Below are positions 24,613 to 35,135 of a DNA stretch of 64,000 nt, piece after piece. The position numbers and the translations under genes were made by a program. Origin of the DNA: Mytilus trossulus (Eukaryota; Mollusca; Bivalvia; Mytilida; Mytilidae). The stretch covers positions 12,290,195-12,354,194 of the forward strand of contig NC_086384.1 in assembly GCF_036588685.1 (NCBI RefSeq). Direction: 5' to 3'. The notes beneath the pieces are model-generated. The model made no database searches, was not told the DNA's origin, and saw nothing but the letters and a program-made list of their open reading frames with translations. Positions within the stretch are counted from its first letter, which is position 1. Every line of letters starts with the position of its first letter.

Positions 24613-26181
24613 TCAGTCGTCATCATCTTCTATAGCCATCATCTGGCCAATTAGTTTGAACAATTGTGATTGGTTACAGCAAGATGGATCAACACAAAAT
24701 TGTCGAATCCTTGCGCAGTTACACATCTGCCTGTAATAACTGCACAACTGGTCATATGTTTCAGGAGATAGAGGTGTGGTGGCTGTTAAACAAAACCAAA
24801 TTGATATTATCTATAGCTAATACTTAAAAAAATCGCGAATTTTGAGATCAATTGTCAAAGTAAGGAATCCATTCAATATTGCTGATCCTCACAACTGCCG
24901 AAATGGGGATAATCTTGAAATGTGTTAAAACGCATTTGAAATTACATATAAAGTCAGGATTATATTTCGTGAAATACCTCGACTATAAGTGGTAGTACGT
25001 TTCCAATTTCACTTTTGAACCAGGAATAAAACATTCACATGGTAATATCATGATATTTACATAACAGTTGCATTGTCAGGAATCATTCATGTTAAAGCTA
25101 TAAAGCACCATTTAATGTACTTAGAGGGTTATGGCAACTCCAAAGCATTGCCTGGTTCGTTTTTGGGGGAGGATGGATTTCAAATTTAAAATACATTTTT
25201 TTACATATTGTGATAGGGCAGGCTTAACTTCCTCAGGGTTTGAGGGCCAACTCCACTTATAATTGAATTGCATTGTAATTCTACATACGAACATTCAACA
25301 AATATTGTTTTTGAGATGTTATTTGAAGCAAAACGATTCATGAAACTTAACACGTTTTACAGAAGAAAAAAAAGTGTCAATTCAAACACGTCTAATCGTG
25401 AAATAAAGTTGCCGATTATCTCCTTCGATAAAATTGTTGTATTTGTTTTCAAATTAATCTTTAATCTTAACATAGATTTGTTTTCTATAGAATACATGCT
25501 TATGTACATTAAAGAGCAAGATTATCTGCACCCACCACAACTACCTGTTGTATCCACACTATAATTTGAGAACTAGTAAAACAAAAGTCAAAATAAATAT
25601 CTTTATGCACATCCTTAAACTCTTTAAGCTCAAATAAACAGATGTTAAAAAAATCAAATATACCAACATGGTAGTCTTTAACTTGGTAGAAAAGGTTCGA
25701 TTTCTTTTGTTCAATATCAATATGATTCGAGTCTGTATACACTTTGTGAAGCGTGTGATTCTGTTTGAATATTGCAAAAGTAATGACATTTCTGATTTTG
25801 TCATGTAATTGAATTGGATAGAATCATATGTGAAGTGTTCACTTGCTCCTCTACCTACTCCATATACTACTTAATGCATTTTGTTGAATAATGTAGATAT
25901 TATGTTATGACATAAAATATGGTTTATAAATTTCACCAATTGCAATTGCAGCATTAGTGCTTGGTAGATTCGTTAAGTTTAAGGAACGTTTTACATTGTA
26001 TTTGTCCATTCAAAATAACCTTACAAAACTGCAATACGAACCATTACCATGATAACATTGACAGGATGTATGCAATACCTAAATACTTACTTTCAACCGG
26101 TTTACGCCTTAAAACAAACTCCTGTGAAATATTGCAACACATTCCAAGGATAACCAGAATAAAAACTTGTCTTAGTGACAT
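24613..26181 (-). CDS. Secreted cysteine-rich peptide, paralogue 2 (two exons)
   Basis: Exon 1 is 26091-26181 and exon 2 is 24613-24782, separated by a 1308-bp phase-1 intron (gtaagt donor, tttaacag acceptor). The joined frame is 86 residues ending in TGA. The N-terminal signal peptide is nearly the same as in the paralogues (MSLRQVFILVILGMCC, then NISQE). It is followed by RRK, a possible proprotein-processing site, and a Thr/Pro-rich linker (TTPLSPET). The core C-SYYRQM-C-N-C-ARIRQF-C-VDPS-CC keeps the family spacing exactly. The tail GQMMAIEDDDD is acidic and shared with paralogue 3, which makes those two the closest pair. Upstream lie the leader hairpin (26223-26251) and a TATA-like tatataa near 26330 in gene orientation. 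Nothing broken is visible. Product is probably exported; role unknown. Confidence 0.87.
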
Positions 26182-26430
26182 TTTCGATGCCAGAGAGAAG
26201 TCCTTACAAACAGTAAGTTGTCTTTTGCTGCTTTAGCAATATGCAGCAAAACTACAACACTTGAATGTCTAACTGCTTCACCTATACATTTACGTAATAG
26301 GACCGTGTCTTCTATAATAACATTAAAGTTATATAAGTATCACATTCATGCTTTTTATAAAAATCAGCTATAGGCTTTAGGCGACAGTAAAATGTCAAAT
26401 GTGAAGTTGTAGAAATTATAGGCTAGTTAG
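26182..26430 (-). promoter_or_regulatory. 5' leader and putative promoter of paralogue 2
   Basis: The leader hairpin at 26223-26251 has perfect 9-bp arms (ttttgctgc / gcagcaaaa) around an 11-nt loop. A tatataa lies near 26330, about 150 bp upstream of the ATG. The shared block tacaacttgacat (gene sense) is near 26395-26415. Homologous sequence precedes the other three genes. Confidence 0.5.
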
Positions 26431-27390
26431 GTCCATGAATAACTGGCCTAAAAATAGCATATAATATCATTTACCTGTAAATGTTGAATGTAAAATATAA
26501 GTAATCCATGTATCTAACATCTTTATCTAAATGAAATTTTGTCAGCGATGACTTTCATTTATCTTAGACAGCAGTGTCTTCCAGAGATTCAGCTATTCTA
26601 AAATATCCGAGTAAGAATACATAACTTTATACCATCTTTCACGTATCTCTAATATTGAGGGAACAACATAATTACACTTCAGATTTTATGACAAAACCTT
26701 TAGAACTTTACTGCTACCGTTCAAAAGTCTATATTGTCGTGTTGGCGTGATTTAGAAAAAAACTTATAAACCAAGGTGCAAAATCAAACAAAGTTGAAGA
26801 ATCTGGCTATTCGGAGTTCCTTACGGATGTACTTAGGTGAGGTTAGGTAAATATTTTAAATTACGAAGTTAAAATTGATACTTTAAGCTGGTAGAGCATC
26901 ATTTCAGGATTAAAATAAGTTTAAAATATTGATAGGTCATGGACCTCCTTTTTGCGATAATTGAGATTAAAAATAGGGCGGGAAAAGGCTGACTCGGACT
27001 TTTACCTTATATTTGCATTGGTATTATTGGGTCTCAAAACAGAAGGAAGAAAATCAAGAATCTTCTAAAATTTTGGCAAATAATCTTTCATGAGCCATTA
27101 AGGCTTAAATGAAAAAATAAATGGGTGTTATGGGGCAAAATATTTTACATTGTAATGTTTGGAAAAACACCAAAGGTCCGAACATTTGACACAAATTCCA
27201 AAACCTCACCTAAGTACATCCTTGTTAAAAATATGAACATCAAAGAAGCTAGAGCGTTTAATTTAACAAAAAGGTATACTAATGAAGTTTTGTTTTTAAC
27301 AGTCTAAACCTTTCTGGTTGGGTCTAATTTACATATCCTCCTAAATTGCCGTCTCAAGAATCCACAGATACAGCTTCCTCTGCAATATTT
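26430..27390. other. Upstream flank of paralogue 2, part of the duplicated block
   Basis: 26630-26760 resembles 35920-36060 upstream of paralogue 3 (cttcagatt(t)ta, gacaaaaccttcagaa, gtctgtattg) and, more weakly, 18930-19020 and 41790-41870. No gene seen; short frames are incidental. Confidence 0.5.
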
Positions 27391-27394
27391 TTGG

Positions 27395-29465
27395 ACATCG
27401 GTCTCGAATTTAACACTGTTCATCACATTAATGAATTTATAACAAATGAGACAATTTCAATTTTTTATTTTTAATTTATAAATTTTCGTCAACTTAGTAG
27501 CAATTTACAAACTTTACCTGCATAGGATATGAGATATACATTTCCAAACTCATTTGGTATTCAAGAGCTTGCCGCTGCTACTCCGACAAATTAATACGTC
27601 AACCCTGTCTAATCTAAATGTTGATGAACAACTGTGATGTCAAAAAAACATATCGTTCTGCTTCCAAATAAGTAATGGATTAAGGCAGTGAGGTCGTTAA
27701 TGCAAATCAGAATAAAGAAACTGAATGGGTCCATCAATGCCCATGCTACGTCAATCTTCAAAGACCCAAATGTTGTTAAACACCTATCCGACCTTCATGA
27801 TAAATATGTTGTTGTCCCCGCATACAAAGCCCCAAATAACATCGTTTTTGTCTGTAAAGCTCATTACATTAATTGCTTGATAAATGAATTAGGTATAGAG
27901 AATTCACATGGAAACTCAACATATAACCTCACGAGGCTTACCAAAGAGGAAATCCTGGATAATCATAGGTCTGTTCTTTGTTCCTTTGGTATTTCAACCA
28001 AAGATGAAGAACTGGATCTTCCATCACTGTATTGGATACCTAAACTACATAATTGTCCTTACAAACAACGGTATATTGCTGGGTCTTTCAAGTGCTCCAC
28101 GAAACCCTTTTCTTAATTATTTTAACATCTATTTTATCAGCAGTCAAAGACGGGCTTCAAAGTTATTGTGAAACTGCCTATTCTAGAGGTGGCGTGAATC
28201 AGATGTGGATACTTAAAAATTCCAAAGATCTTTTAGAGTACATACAATCTAACTCTCTTTCATCTTGTAACAGTATTAAAACATTTGACTTTTCTACTCT
28301 TTACACAAGTATTCCACATTCCAAACTAAAAGACAAATTAAAAGAGTTGGCATTACTTTGCTTCATAAAAAAGAATGGCCAACGTAGATACAAGTATCTT
28401 GTCTTAGGGAGGGATAAATCCTACTTTGTAAAGAATCACTCTGATTCAAACAAAAAATTCTCTGAAACCGATATTATCAAGATGCTTGATTTCTTGATTG
28501 ACAACATATTTGTTACGTTCGGAGGACGTGTTTTTCAACAAACTGTCGGCATCCCAATGGGAATAAACTGTGTCCCTCTACTTGCTGACTTGTTTCTTTA
28601 TTATTATGAGGCAGACTTCATGCAGGAACTTCTTAGGAAGAAAGATAAGAAGTTAGCAATATCCTTTAACTCTACTTTCCGCTATATAGATGACGTTCTT
28701 TCACTAAACAATTCAAAGTTTGGTGACTATGTGGAACGCATCTATCCCATCGAATTGGAGATACAGGATACTACAGATACAGTTAAGTCGGCTTCATATC
28801 TTGACTTACATCTAGAAATTGACAATGAGGGTCGGTTGAAGACACAACTTTACGACAAAAGAGATGATTTCAGCTTTCCAATTGTGAACTTTCCATTTCT
28901 AAGTAGCAACATTCCAGCAGCACCTGCATACGGGGTATATATCTCCCAATTGATACAATATTCCCGTGCTTGCATTTCCTATCATGATTTTCTTGATAGA
29001 GGGTTACTGCTCACACGGAAGCTATTAAACCAAGAGTTCCAAATGTTGAAGTTGAAATCATCCCTTCGTAAATTTTACGGACGCCATCACGAGTTGGTTG
29101 ACCGTTATGGAATAACCGTTTCGCAAATGATATCTGATATGTTCCTTACGTCGTAACTACAATCCCCTTTCCTTTCATGAATTTGACCTACCGAATTAGA
29201 CTATTTACCGGATTTGTAATCACATAAGCAACACGACGGGTGCCGCATGTGGAGCAGGATCTGCTTACCGTTCCGGAGCACCTGAGATCACCCCTAGTTT
29301 TTGGTGGGGTTCGTGTTGTTTATTCTTTAGTTTTCGATGTTGTGTCATGTGTGCTATTGTTTTTTCTGTTTGTCTTTTTCCTTTTTAGCCATGGCGTTGT
29401 CAGTTTGTTTTAGATTTATGAGTTTGACTGTCCCTTTGGTATCTTTCGTCCCTCTTTTAATACGT
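27395..29465 (+). mobile_element. Penelope-like retroelement, 5'-truncated, nested in an older relative
   Basis: A reverse transcriptase region (27690-29156) is followed by a ~300-bp tail (family C) ending near 29465. Left (to about 27690) and right (29466-29650) are older, more diverged pieces of a related element. The same older piece near paralogue 3 (36085-36360) is not interrupted, so the younger element probably inserted here after the two regions separated. Confidence 0.65.
27688..29156 (+). pseudogene. Penelope-like reverse transcriptase, one frameshift
   Basis: Two overlapping frames, 27688-28116 and 28053-29156, together give one RT reading of roughly 470 residues; the frame changes near 28110. 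RT motifs are clear: motif A FDFSTLYTSIPH (about 28286), motif B GIPMGINCVPLLADLFLYYYE-like (about 28545-28610), and the catalytic YIDD in FRYIDDVLSLNN (about 28680). The DFSTLYTSIP signature is typical of Penelope-like RTs and not of LINE or LTR RTs. No GIY-YIG endonuclease follows; the frame stops shortly after a conserved RKFYGRHHELVDRYG tail. The N-terminus is missing or out of frame. Likely a recently active copy, now broken by one shift. A sequencing error at the shift cannot be excluded. Confidence 0.75.
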
Positions 29466-30120
29466 TATCCTTCCAGAGCACCCAAGATCACACCCAGTTT
29501 TTGGTTTGGTTCGAGTTGCTTAGTCTAACTTGTGTTTTGTGTACTATCATTTGTCTGTTTGAGCCCTGGTGTTGTCAGTTTAATTTCATTCTATGAGGTT
29601 GACTGTGCTTCTGGTTACTTTTGATCCCTCTTTTGTCAAAGAAAATACGAATGTCTTGGTGATATATATTAGGTTTCAAATCACAAATAGTACGGAAACT
29701 GATTGTTTTGAATGTACATTTTAGGTGCTGACGTTGTTTGTCATATTGATAATGTGTTAAAGTTCACCTTTTTGTCCTTGAATATAGTTTTACCTTTATT
29801 GTTTATGATTTTGGGTATATAAGTATGACGTCGACCGGTACCAACACATTTTGCAATATTGCTTTGTTTAACTTGGTTCTTGACTTTCATTTTTGCTTTT
29901 TCTATTCCATGTCGTGTTTCATTGTTAAAACAGTTTGTTGTTTATAGTGATTAGGATTACATTACAATATTGATGTACCCTTATATTTAATGTAAATAGT
30001 ATATGAGTTATGCATGAACTTAATAATGCCAACATTTAAAGTTAAACTAGATATAACAATTTGTTTCATTGATTTCATCTACCTAAAAAAATTATTTTAT
30101 AAAAATAAGAACGACGATTC
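29466..30120 (+). mobile_element. Older Penelope-like tail and flank duplicated near paralogue 3
   Basis: 29470-29650 is a diverged family C tail. It continues into sequence (aggtgctgacgttgtttgtc, gataatgtgttaaagttcac) that reappears at 36180-36880, so this block was copied along with the peptide gene region. Confidence 0.65.
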
Positions 30121-30370
30121 ACATAATTGTGAAACAAATGATATGAAATCAAACAGACTTGGAAAAAGTCAATTGCACATTTATGCAATATATTTATATT
30201 TTTTGTGTTATCAAAATTTGCTGTTACAAAATATTAGAAATTATTATAAATTAAGGAATGTATCTCCCTCGTGCATTCCTTTCAAGGAGTTGACTATACA
30301 TGTTGGACCTTTTGGATTATAGCTCTTCATCTTTTATATAAGCTTTGGATTTCAAATATTTGGGCCAAGA

Positions 30371-30414
30371 GCATCACTGAAGAGACATGTATTGTCGAAA
30401 TGCGCATCTGGTGC
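30371..30414 (+). ncRNA. Hammerhead ribozyme, type I, family E, intact motif
   Basis: Stem I GCATCA (30371-30376) pairs with TGGTGC (30409-30414). Core CTGAAGA at 30377-30383. Stem II GACA (30384-30387) pairs with TGTC (30393-30396). GAA at 30397-30399. Stem III A-T over loop GCGC pairs with A-T, then C17 at 30408 (AUC cleavage triplet). All invariant hammerhead core positions are present. Activity is inferred. Confidence 0.8.
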
Positions 30415-30447
30415 AAGAACATTGGTACCGTTAATTGTATTACTACC

Positions 30448-30526
30448 ACTGGGTCGGTACCTCTGCTGTTGGACTATTTGTCCCCGAGGATATCACCAGC
30501 CCAGTAGCCAGTACTTCGGTACTGGC
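30448..30526 (+). other. Conserved folded RNA module with UUCG hairpin
   Basis: ACTGGG (30448-30453) pairs with CCCAGT (30500-30505) and encloses further inverted segments. It is followed by an 8-bp hairpin GCCAGTAC-TTCG-GTACTGGC (30507-30526). The next unit has the same at 30798-30876, and family F has it at 95-172 (TCAGTAC-TTCG-GTACTGA). Base pairs change together between families. Confidence 0.7.
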
Positions 30527-30720
30527 ATGAAAATACGGATTTGTTGTGTTATTAGAATTTGCTGTTACAAAATATTAGAAATTATTATAAAGTAAGAAAT
30601 GTATCTCCCTCGTGCAAAGCTCTGATTCCTTTCAAGGATTTTGCTATACATTTTGGACCTTTTGGATTATAGCTCTTCATCTTTTATATAAGCTTTGGAT
30701 TTCAAATATTTTGGCCACGA

Positions 30721-30764
30721 GCATCACTGAAGAGACATGTATTGTCGAAATGCGAATCTGGTGC
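30721..30764 (+). ncRNA. Hammerhead ribozyme, type I, family E, intact motif
   Basis: Same structure as at 30371-30414; the stem III loop is GCGA instead of GCGC. Stem I GCATCA/TGGTGC, stem II GACA/TGTC and core are intact. Cleavage predicted at 30758/30759. Confidence 0.8.
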
Positions 30765-31204
30765 ATGAAAATTGGTACCGTTAATGTAATTACTACCACT
30801 GGGTCGATTCCTCTGCTGGTGGACTATTAGTCCCTGAGAGTATCACCAGCCCAGTAGCCAGTACTTCGGTACTGGCATGAAAACACGGATTTTTTTGTGT
30901 TATTAAAATTTGCTGTTACAAAATATTAGAAATTATTATAAATTAAAGAATGTATATCCCCGTGCAAAGCTCTGATTCCTTTCAAGGATTTGGCTATACA
31001 TTTTAGACCTTTTGGTGCAAGAAAATTGGTACCGTTAATTTTATTAAGGTATTATTCTACCGGGGTAACGGCCATTGGTAGTTTTAAGAGTTCATCTCGA
31101 TGGTAAATACGACCCCGTGTAGACTCACAAACCCTTAGAATGTGGTTTTATGTTATCAATATAATCATAATAGCCGCCCAACAAATTTGTCAAGGCCATA
31201 TAGT

Positions 31205-31285
31205 TTTACCCTTTTTCGTCATTCCTTCATTCCTTCATTCAGTCATTACGTCATTCCTTCATTCCGTTATTCCGTCATTCCGCAA
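31205..31285. repeat. Pentanucleotide-like ATTCC/CATTC low-complexity run
   Basis: Degenerate repeats of cattcctt / gtcattcc. Confidence 0.7.
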
Positions 31286-31309
31286 AATATTATAATACAG
31301 GCTTTTTTT

Positions 31310-31515
31310 TTACTACCTCAGGCATAGATTACCTTAGCTAGATTTGACAAAATTTTAGGAATTTTGGTCCTCAATGCTCTTCAACTTCGTACTTTATTTG
31401 GCTTTTTAACTTTTTTGAATTCGAGCGTCACTGATGAGTCTTTTGTAGACGAATCGCGCGTCTGGCGTATATACAAAATTTAGTCCCGGAATCTATGATG
31501 AGTTTATTTATAAAT
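31310..31515 (+). mobile_element. Family A retrozyme fragment
   Basis: Body plus hammerhead at 31425-31468: stem I GCGTCA/TGGCGT, core CTGATGA and stem II GTCT/AGAC are intact, but GAAT replaces GAAA (position 15.1), breaking the A-U closing pair. Confidence 0.65.
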
Positions 31516-32110
31516 TGGGCTGATTCTTTGTATGTGAATTTAACACGTTATAGATCAAGTTAGAGTTTCGTTTCGCTCCGATAATTATTGCCTAATTTAC
31601 GGGCTTTGGACTTCTATAAAATGTTGAAAAATACAGTTATACGGATTTTTTTTTCTGAACGCCTTCAAATATTGGGCTGAATTGTGGTATGTGAGTTAAC
31701 CATGGTGAGTTACAGATTGTCTGAGTTTCGTTCCGGTCCACTAATTGTGGCCGAAATTACTGGCTTTGGAGTTCTATGAATTGTTGAAAATCATAGTTAT
31801 ACGGATCTATTTTTCTCTTAAGATATAAGGCTGATTTTTTGGTATGTTAGGTAACCATGATGAGTATCAGATCACGTTTAAGTTTTGTTCCGCTCCACTA
31901 ATTATTGCAGAAATTACGGGCTTTGGACTTCTATAAATTGTTGAAAATCACAATTAAACTAACTTTTTTCTAAAAATCCTTCAGATACTGGCCTGATATT
32001 GAGCTTGTGGGTTACTCATGATGAGTAACAGATAAAGTTATGGTAAATTCAGCTTCGATAGTTTTTGCCGAAATTACGGGCTTTGAACATTGATAAATTG
32101 TAAAAAGAAA
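31516..32110. repeat. Satellite-like tandem repeat, period ~156 bp, four copies
   Basis: The phrases gggctga, (g)tgagttaaccatg(a/g)tgagt, cgggctttggacttctataa and attgttgaaaatca recur at about 31516, 31672, 31827 and 31988. Copies are diverged. Confidence 0.75.
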
Positions 32111-32204
32111 GTCACAGTAATATGGATTTTTTCAAAAGGTTATCATTAATAAAAAAAAAAAAAAAGAGGGGGAAATGTGCCATTTGCATAATAATAGAAT
32201 TGAG

Positions 32205-32380
32205 AATGGAAATGGGGAATGTGTCAAAGAGACAACAACCCGACAATATTAAAAAAAACAACAGTAGAAGGTCACCAACAGGTCTTCAATGTACCGAGAA
32301 ATTCCCGCACCTGGAGGCGTCCTTCAGCTGGCCCCTAAACAAATACATACTAGTTCAGTGATAATGAACGCCATACTAAT
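32205..32380 (+). repeat. Partial family H repeat
   Basis: gggaatgtgtcaaagagaca...ggtcttcaatgtaccgagaa...actagttcagtgataatgaa, matching 19480-19660. Confidence 0.65.
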
Positions 32381-32429
32381 TTCCAAACATATATATTTTA
32401 TATACAACTAAAACACTTGCTAAATCATT

Positions 32430-32600
32430 AATATATGTATACTCAGTGGATTGTATATGTCGACTTCATAAGACAGGCGACTAAATAATGTATGTCCACT
32501 ACATAATTCAGGAGATTAACGGAAGTATATCACTACAAAAAACAGGTTTTCTGGAGAACATTATGACCTGTAAGAAGAAAACAAGAAAAATATTGATCTC
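32430..32600. repeat. Degenerate ~37-bp tandem array downstream of paralogue 3
   Basis: Three or four units (gtcgacttcataagacaggc, gtccactacataattcagga and similar), then the flank tgacctgtaagaagaaaac shared with the other arrays. Confidence 0.7.
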
Positions 32601-32814
32601 CTATTATTAACGGTAACATTGACAATATGACAGTCGTTTACCTTCGTTTGAGGTGTTTGATCTTTCGATTTTCCGTTTGATAACTGTTTTTCCGTTTTGT
32701 ATTTTCCTCGGAAATCAATAATTTTGTTATCTTACTTTTGATTATACATGATTAAAATTAAAATATAACAGACAATAACTATTATTGGTATGCATGCATT
32801 GTATGTTGAACCTA

Positions 32815-33005
32815 TCATAGATTACTTTAGCTGGATTTGGCAAAACTTTTTTGGAATTTTGGTCCTCAATGCTCTTCAACTTCGTACTTTATTTGGCCTT
32901 TTTCACGTTTTTGGATTCGAGCGTCACTGATGTGTCTTTTGTAGACGAAACACGCGTCTGGCATATATACACAATTTAGTCCTGGTATCTATGATGAGTT
33001 TATCT
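32815..33005 (+). mobile_element. Family A retrozyme fragment just downstream of paralogue 3
   Basis: Body followed by a hammerhead with CTGATGT (core A9 changed) at about 32925-32970. It lies about 80 bp beyond the stop of paralogue 3. Confidence 0.6.
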
Positions 33006-33083
33006 ATATACGTAAATTTAAGGAAACATCGCATTCAAACAATACAAGTTATGAGAGTTAAACGTTTTTACCTAAATAGTAAT

Positions 33084-35135
33084 TTAGTCGTCATCATCCT
33101 CGATAGCCATCATCTGTCCAATCATTCTTATAACAGCGAATGGTGATTGGTTGCAGCAAGATGGGTCGACACAAAACTGTCGAATCCTTGCACAGTCACA
33201 TCGCTGCCTGTAGTAACTGCACAACTGGTCATAAATATCAAAGGGTTGAGGCGCAGGTGTGGTGACTGCTGATATAAAACAAAAACAAATTGACATTATC
33301 AAATACTTTAAATACGCAACATTACGGGTGACACATGTTGAGCAGGATCTGCTTACCCTTTCGGAGCACCTGAGATCACCCCTAGTTGTTGGTTGGGTTC
33401 TTGTTGTTTATTTTTTAGTGTTCTATGTTGTGTCATGTGTACTATTGTTTGTCTGTTTGTCTTTTTTTTCATTTTTAGCCATGGCGTTGTCAGTTTATTT
33501 TAGATTTATGAGTTTGACTGTCCCTCTGGTATCTTTCGTCCCTCTTTTAAAAAAATAGGCATTCTGAGATCAATTTCAAAAATAAAGAATCTATTTGAAA
33601 TGGCTGATCCTTACAAATGCCAAAAAAGTTTTAAAAAAATATAATCTAGAAACATGTTAAATTCGCATTTTAAATTACATATAAATTCAGTATTTCGTAA
33701 AATGCTTCCAATTATTAGTGATGATACGCTGTCAATTAAACTTTTGAAACCCGATAAATACATTTAAATGGTATTATCAAGATTTTTGCATGACAGATGC
33801 ATTCTCAGGACTCATGTTTTAGCTATAAAGCACCATATAATATACTTTGAGGGATATGTCAACTTCAAATGATTGCCTGGTTTGTTTTCGGTGGAGGAGG
33901 GATTTCAAATTTAAAATACATTTTTTAAATATATCGTGATGGGACAGACTTTACCTCCTCAATGTTTGAAGGTTATCTTCTCTAGATAAAACACACTAAG
34001 AATTAAATTGAATTGTAAAAGATCAACACATGCTGTTTTTGAGTTGAACATGTGAGGAAGATTGAGTGAAAAGTGTGACCGACTGTTTTTTCAAAAAGAT
34101 ATAGGAAGATGTGGTGTATGAGTGCCAATGAGACAAGTAAATTTCATGAACCAGATATAAATATTAAAATTCACCAATTGTAAATAAACAAGAATTGTAT
34201 AAAAGAGTGAAGAAAGATACCAAAGGGACAGTCAAACTCATAAATCTAAAACAAACTGACAACGCCATGGCTAAAAATGAAAAAAGACAAACAGACAAAC
34301 AATAGTACACATGACACAACATAGAAAACTAAAGAATAAACAACACGAACCCCACCAAAAACTAGGGGTGATCTCAGGTGCTCCGAAAGGGTAAGAAGAT
34401 CCTGCTCCACGTGTGGCACCCGTCGTGTTGCTATAAACTATGTCAGAAATAAAGTTTAATTATCTGTAGTAGCACGACGCTTCTTTAAATCTATATACAC
34501 CTACTACCTGAATGTTAGTATGACTAAATAGAATGTATATCATTGTCCCAATATTTTATGTTTTTCTTTTAAATTATGAATGTTTAATGTTATTATATCA
34601 GCATGTAGCTTTACTATAGCAAAATATTGTTATTTATAGCGAGACGATTCATGAAATTTTACACGTTTTAAGTAAAATAGGATTTGAGTCTGTATACACT
34701 CTTTCAAATGTGTGCCTTTGTTTAAAAATAACAAAAGCAATGATATATCTGAATTCTTTCGTGTAATTGTTTCACGATAAAATCATGTGGGTCGTGGACC
34801 CTTGCTGCTATAACTACTCAGTATCCTACTTCATACATTTTTTTAGATTATATAGATATATGGTTATACAATTAAATATGGTTAATAAATTTCACCAACT
34901 GCAACATGAGGGGTTGATATATTCGTTTAGTTTAATGAACGTTTTAACATTGTATTTGTCCATTTAAAATAACCTTAAAAAAATGCAATACGAATCATTA
35001 CCATGATAACATTGGCAGAATGTATGCAATATCTACATACTTACTTTCAACTGGTTTACGCTTTAAAGCAAACTCCTGGGAAATGTTGCAACATATTCCA
35101 AGTATAATCAGAATAAAAACTTGTCTTGGTGACAT
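33084..35135 (-). CDS. Secreted cysteine-rich peptide, paralogue 3 (two exons)
   Basis: Exon 1 is 35045-35135 and exon 2 is 33084-33265; the intron of about 1779 bp is phase 1. The acceptor is a tandem CAGCAG (NAGNAG), so exon 2 may begin at 33265 or 33268, giving 90 or 91 residues, both in frame. The stop is TAA instead of TGA. The protein has the family signal peptide (MSPRQVFILIILGICC), a KRK basic site near residue 25, a linker with Pro-Ala-Pro and Pro-Phe, and the core C-SYYRQR-C-D-C-ARIRQF-C-VDPS-CC. It ends in IEDDDD. The intron has taken in two Penelope-like 3' tails in opposite orientations (33315-33555 plus, 34205-34435 minus), which explains its extra length over paralogues 1 and 2. 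A family A retrozyme copy sits about 80 bp downstream of the stop. Confidence 0.87.
33315..33555 (+). mobile_element. Penelope-like 3' tail in the intron of paralogue 3
   Basis: Well-conserved family C tail (gagcaggatctgcttaccct ... ctttcgtccctcttttaaaa), antisense to the host gene. Confidence 0.75.
34205..34435 (-). mobile_element. Second Penelope-like 3' tail in the intron of paralogue 3
   Basis: The reverse complement is the family C tail. With the copy at 33315-33555 it forms an inverted pair of ~230 bp inside one intron, able to fold back in the pre-mRNA. Confidence 0.75.

Larger units (their letters stand above)
30200..31050 (+). mobile_element. Retrozyme family E tandem array (monomer 350 bp)
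   Basis: Two hammerheads with predicted cleavage at 30408/30409 and 30758/30759 define an exact 350-bp unit. A partial unit precedes it. A third unit follows with an internal deletion that removed its hammerhead 5' half (around 31012). The body repeats agctcttcatcttttatata and agaaattattataaa. Folded modules lie at 30448-30526 and 30798-30876. Monomers are nearly identical, so amplification is recent. Confidence 0.8.

Noticed and set aside
25268..25804. Frames of 77-98 codons within the intron of paralogue 2
   Set aside because: Overlapping on both strands, AT-rich, no domain, and located within an intron.
29157..29465. Possible GIY-YIG endonuclease downstream of the Penelope-like RT
   Set aside because: The sequence after the RT stop is non-coding in all frames and matches the 3' tail found in truncated copies.
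31425..31475. Alternative hammerhead fold with a long stem III and a GTA cleavage triplet
   Set aside because: It gives no stem I pairing. The fold with a two-pair stem III and GTC or ATC cleavage forms a 6-bp stem I and explains the differences between families.
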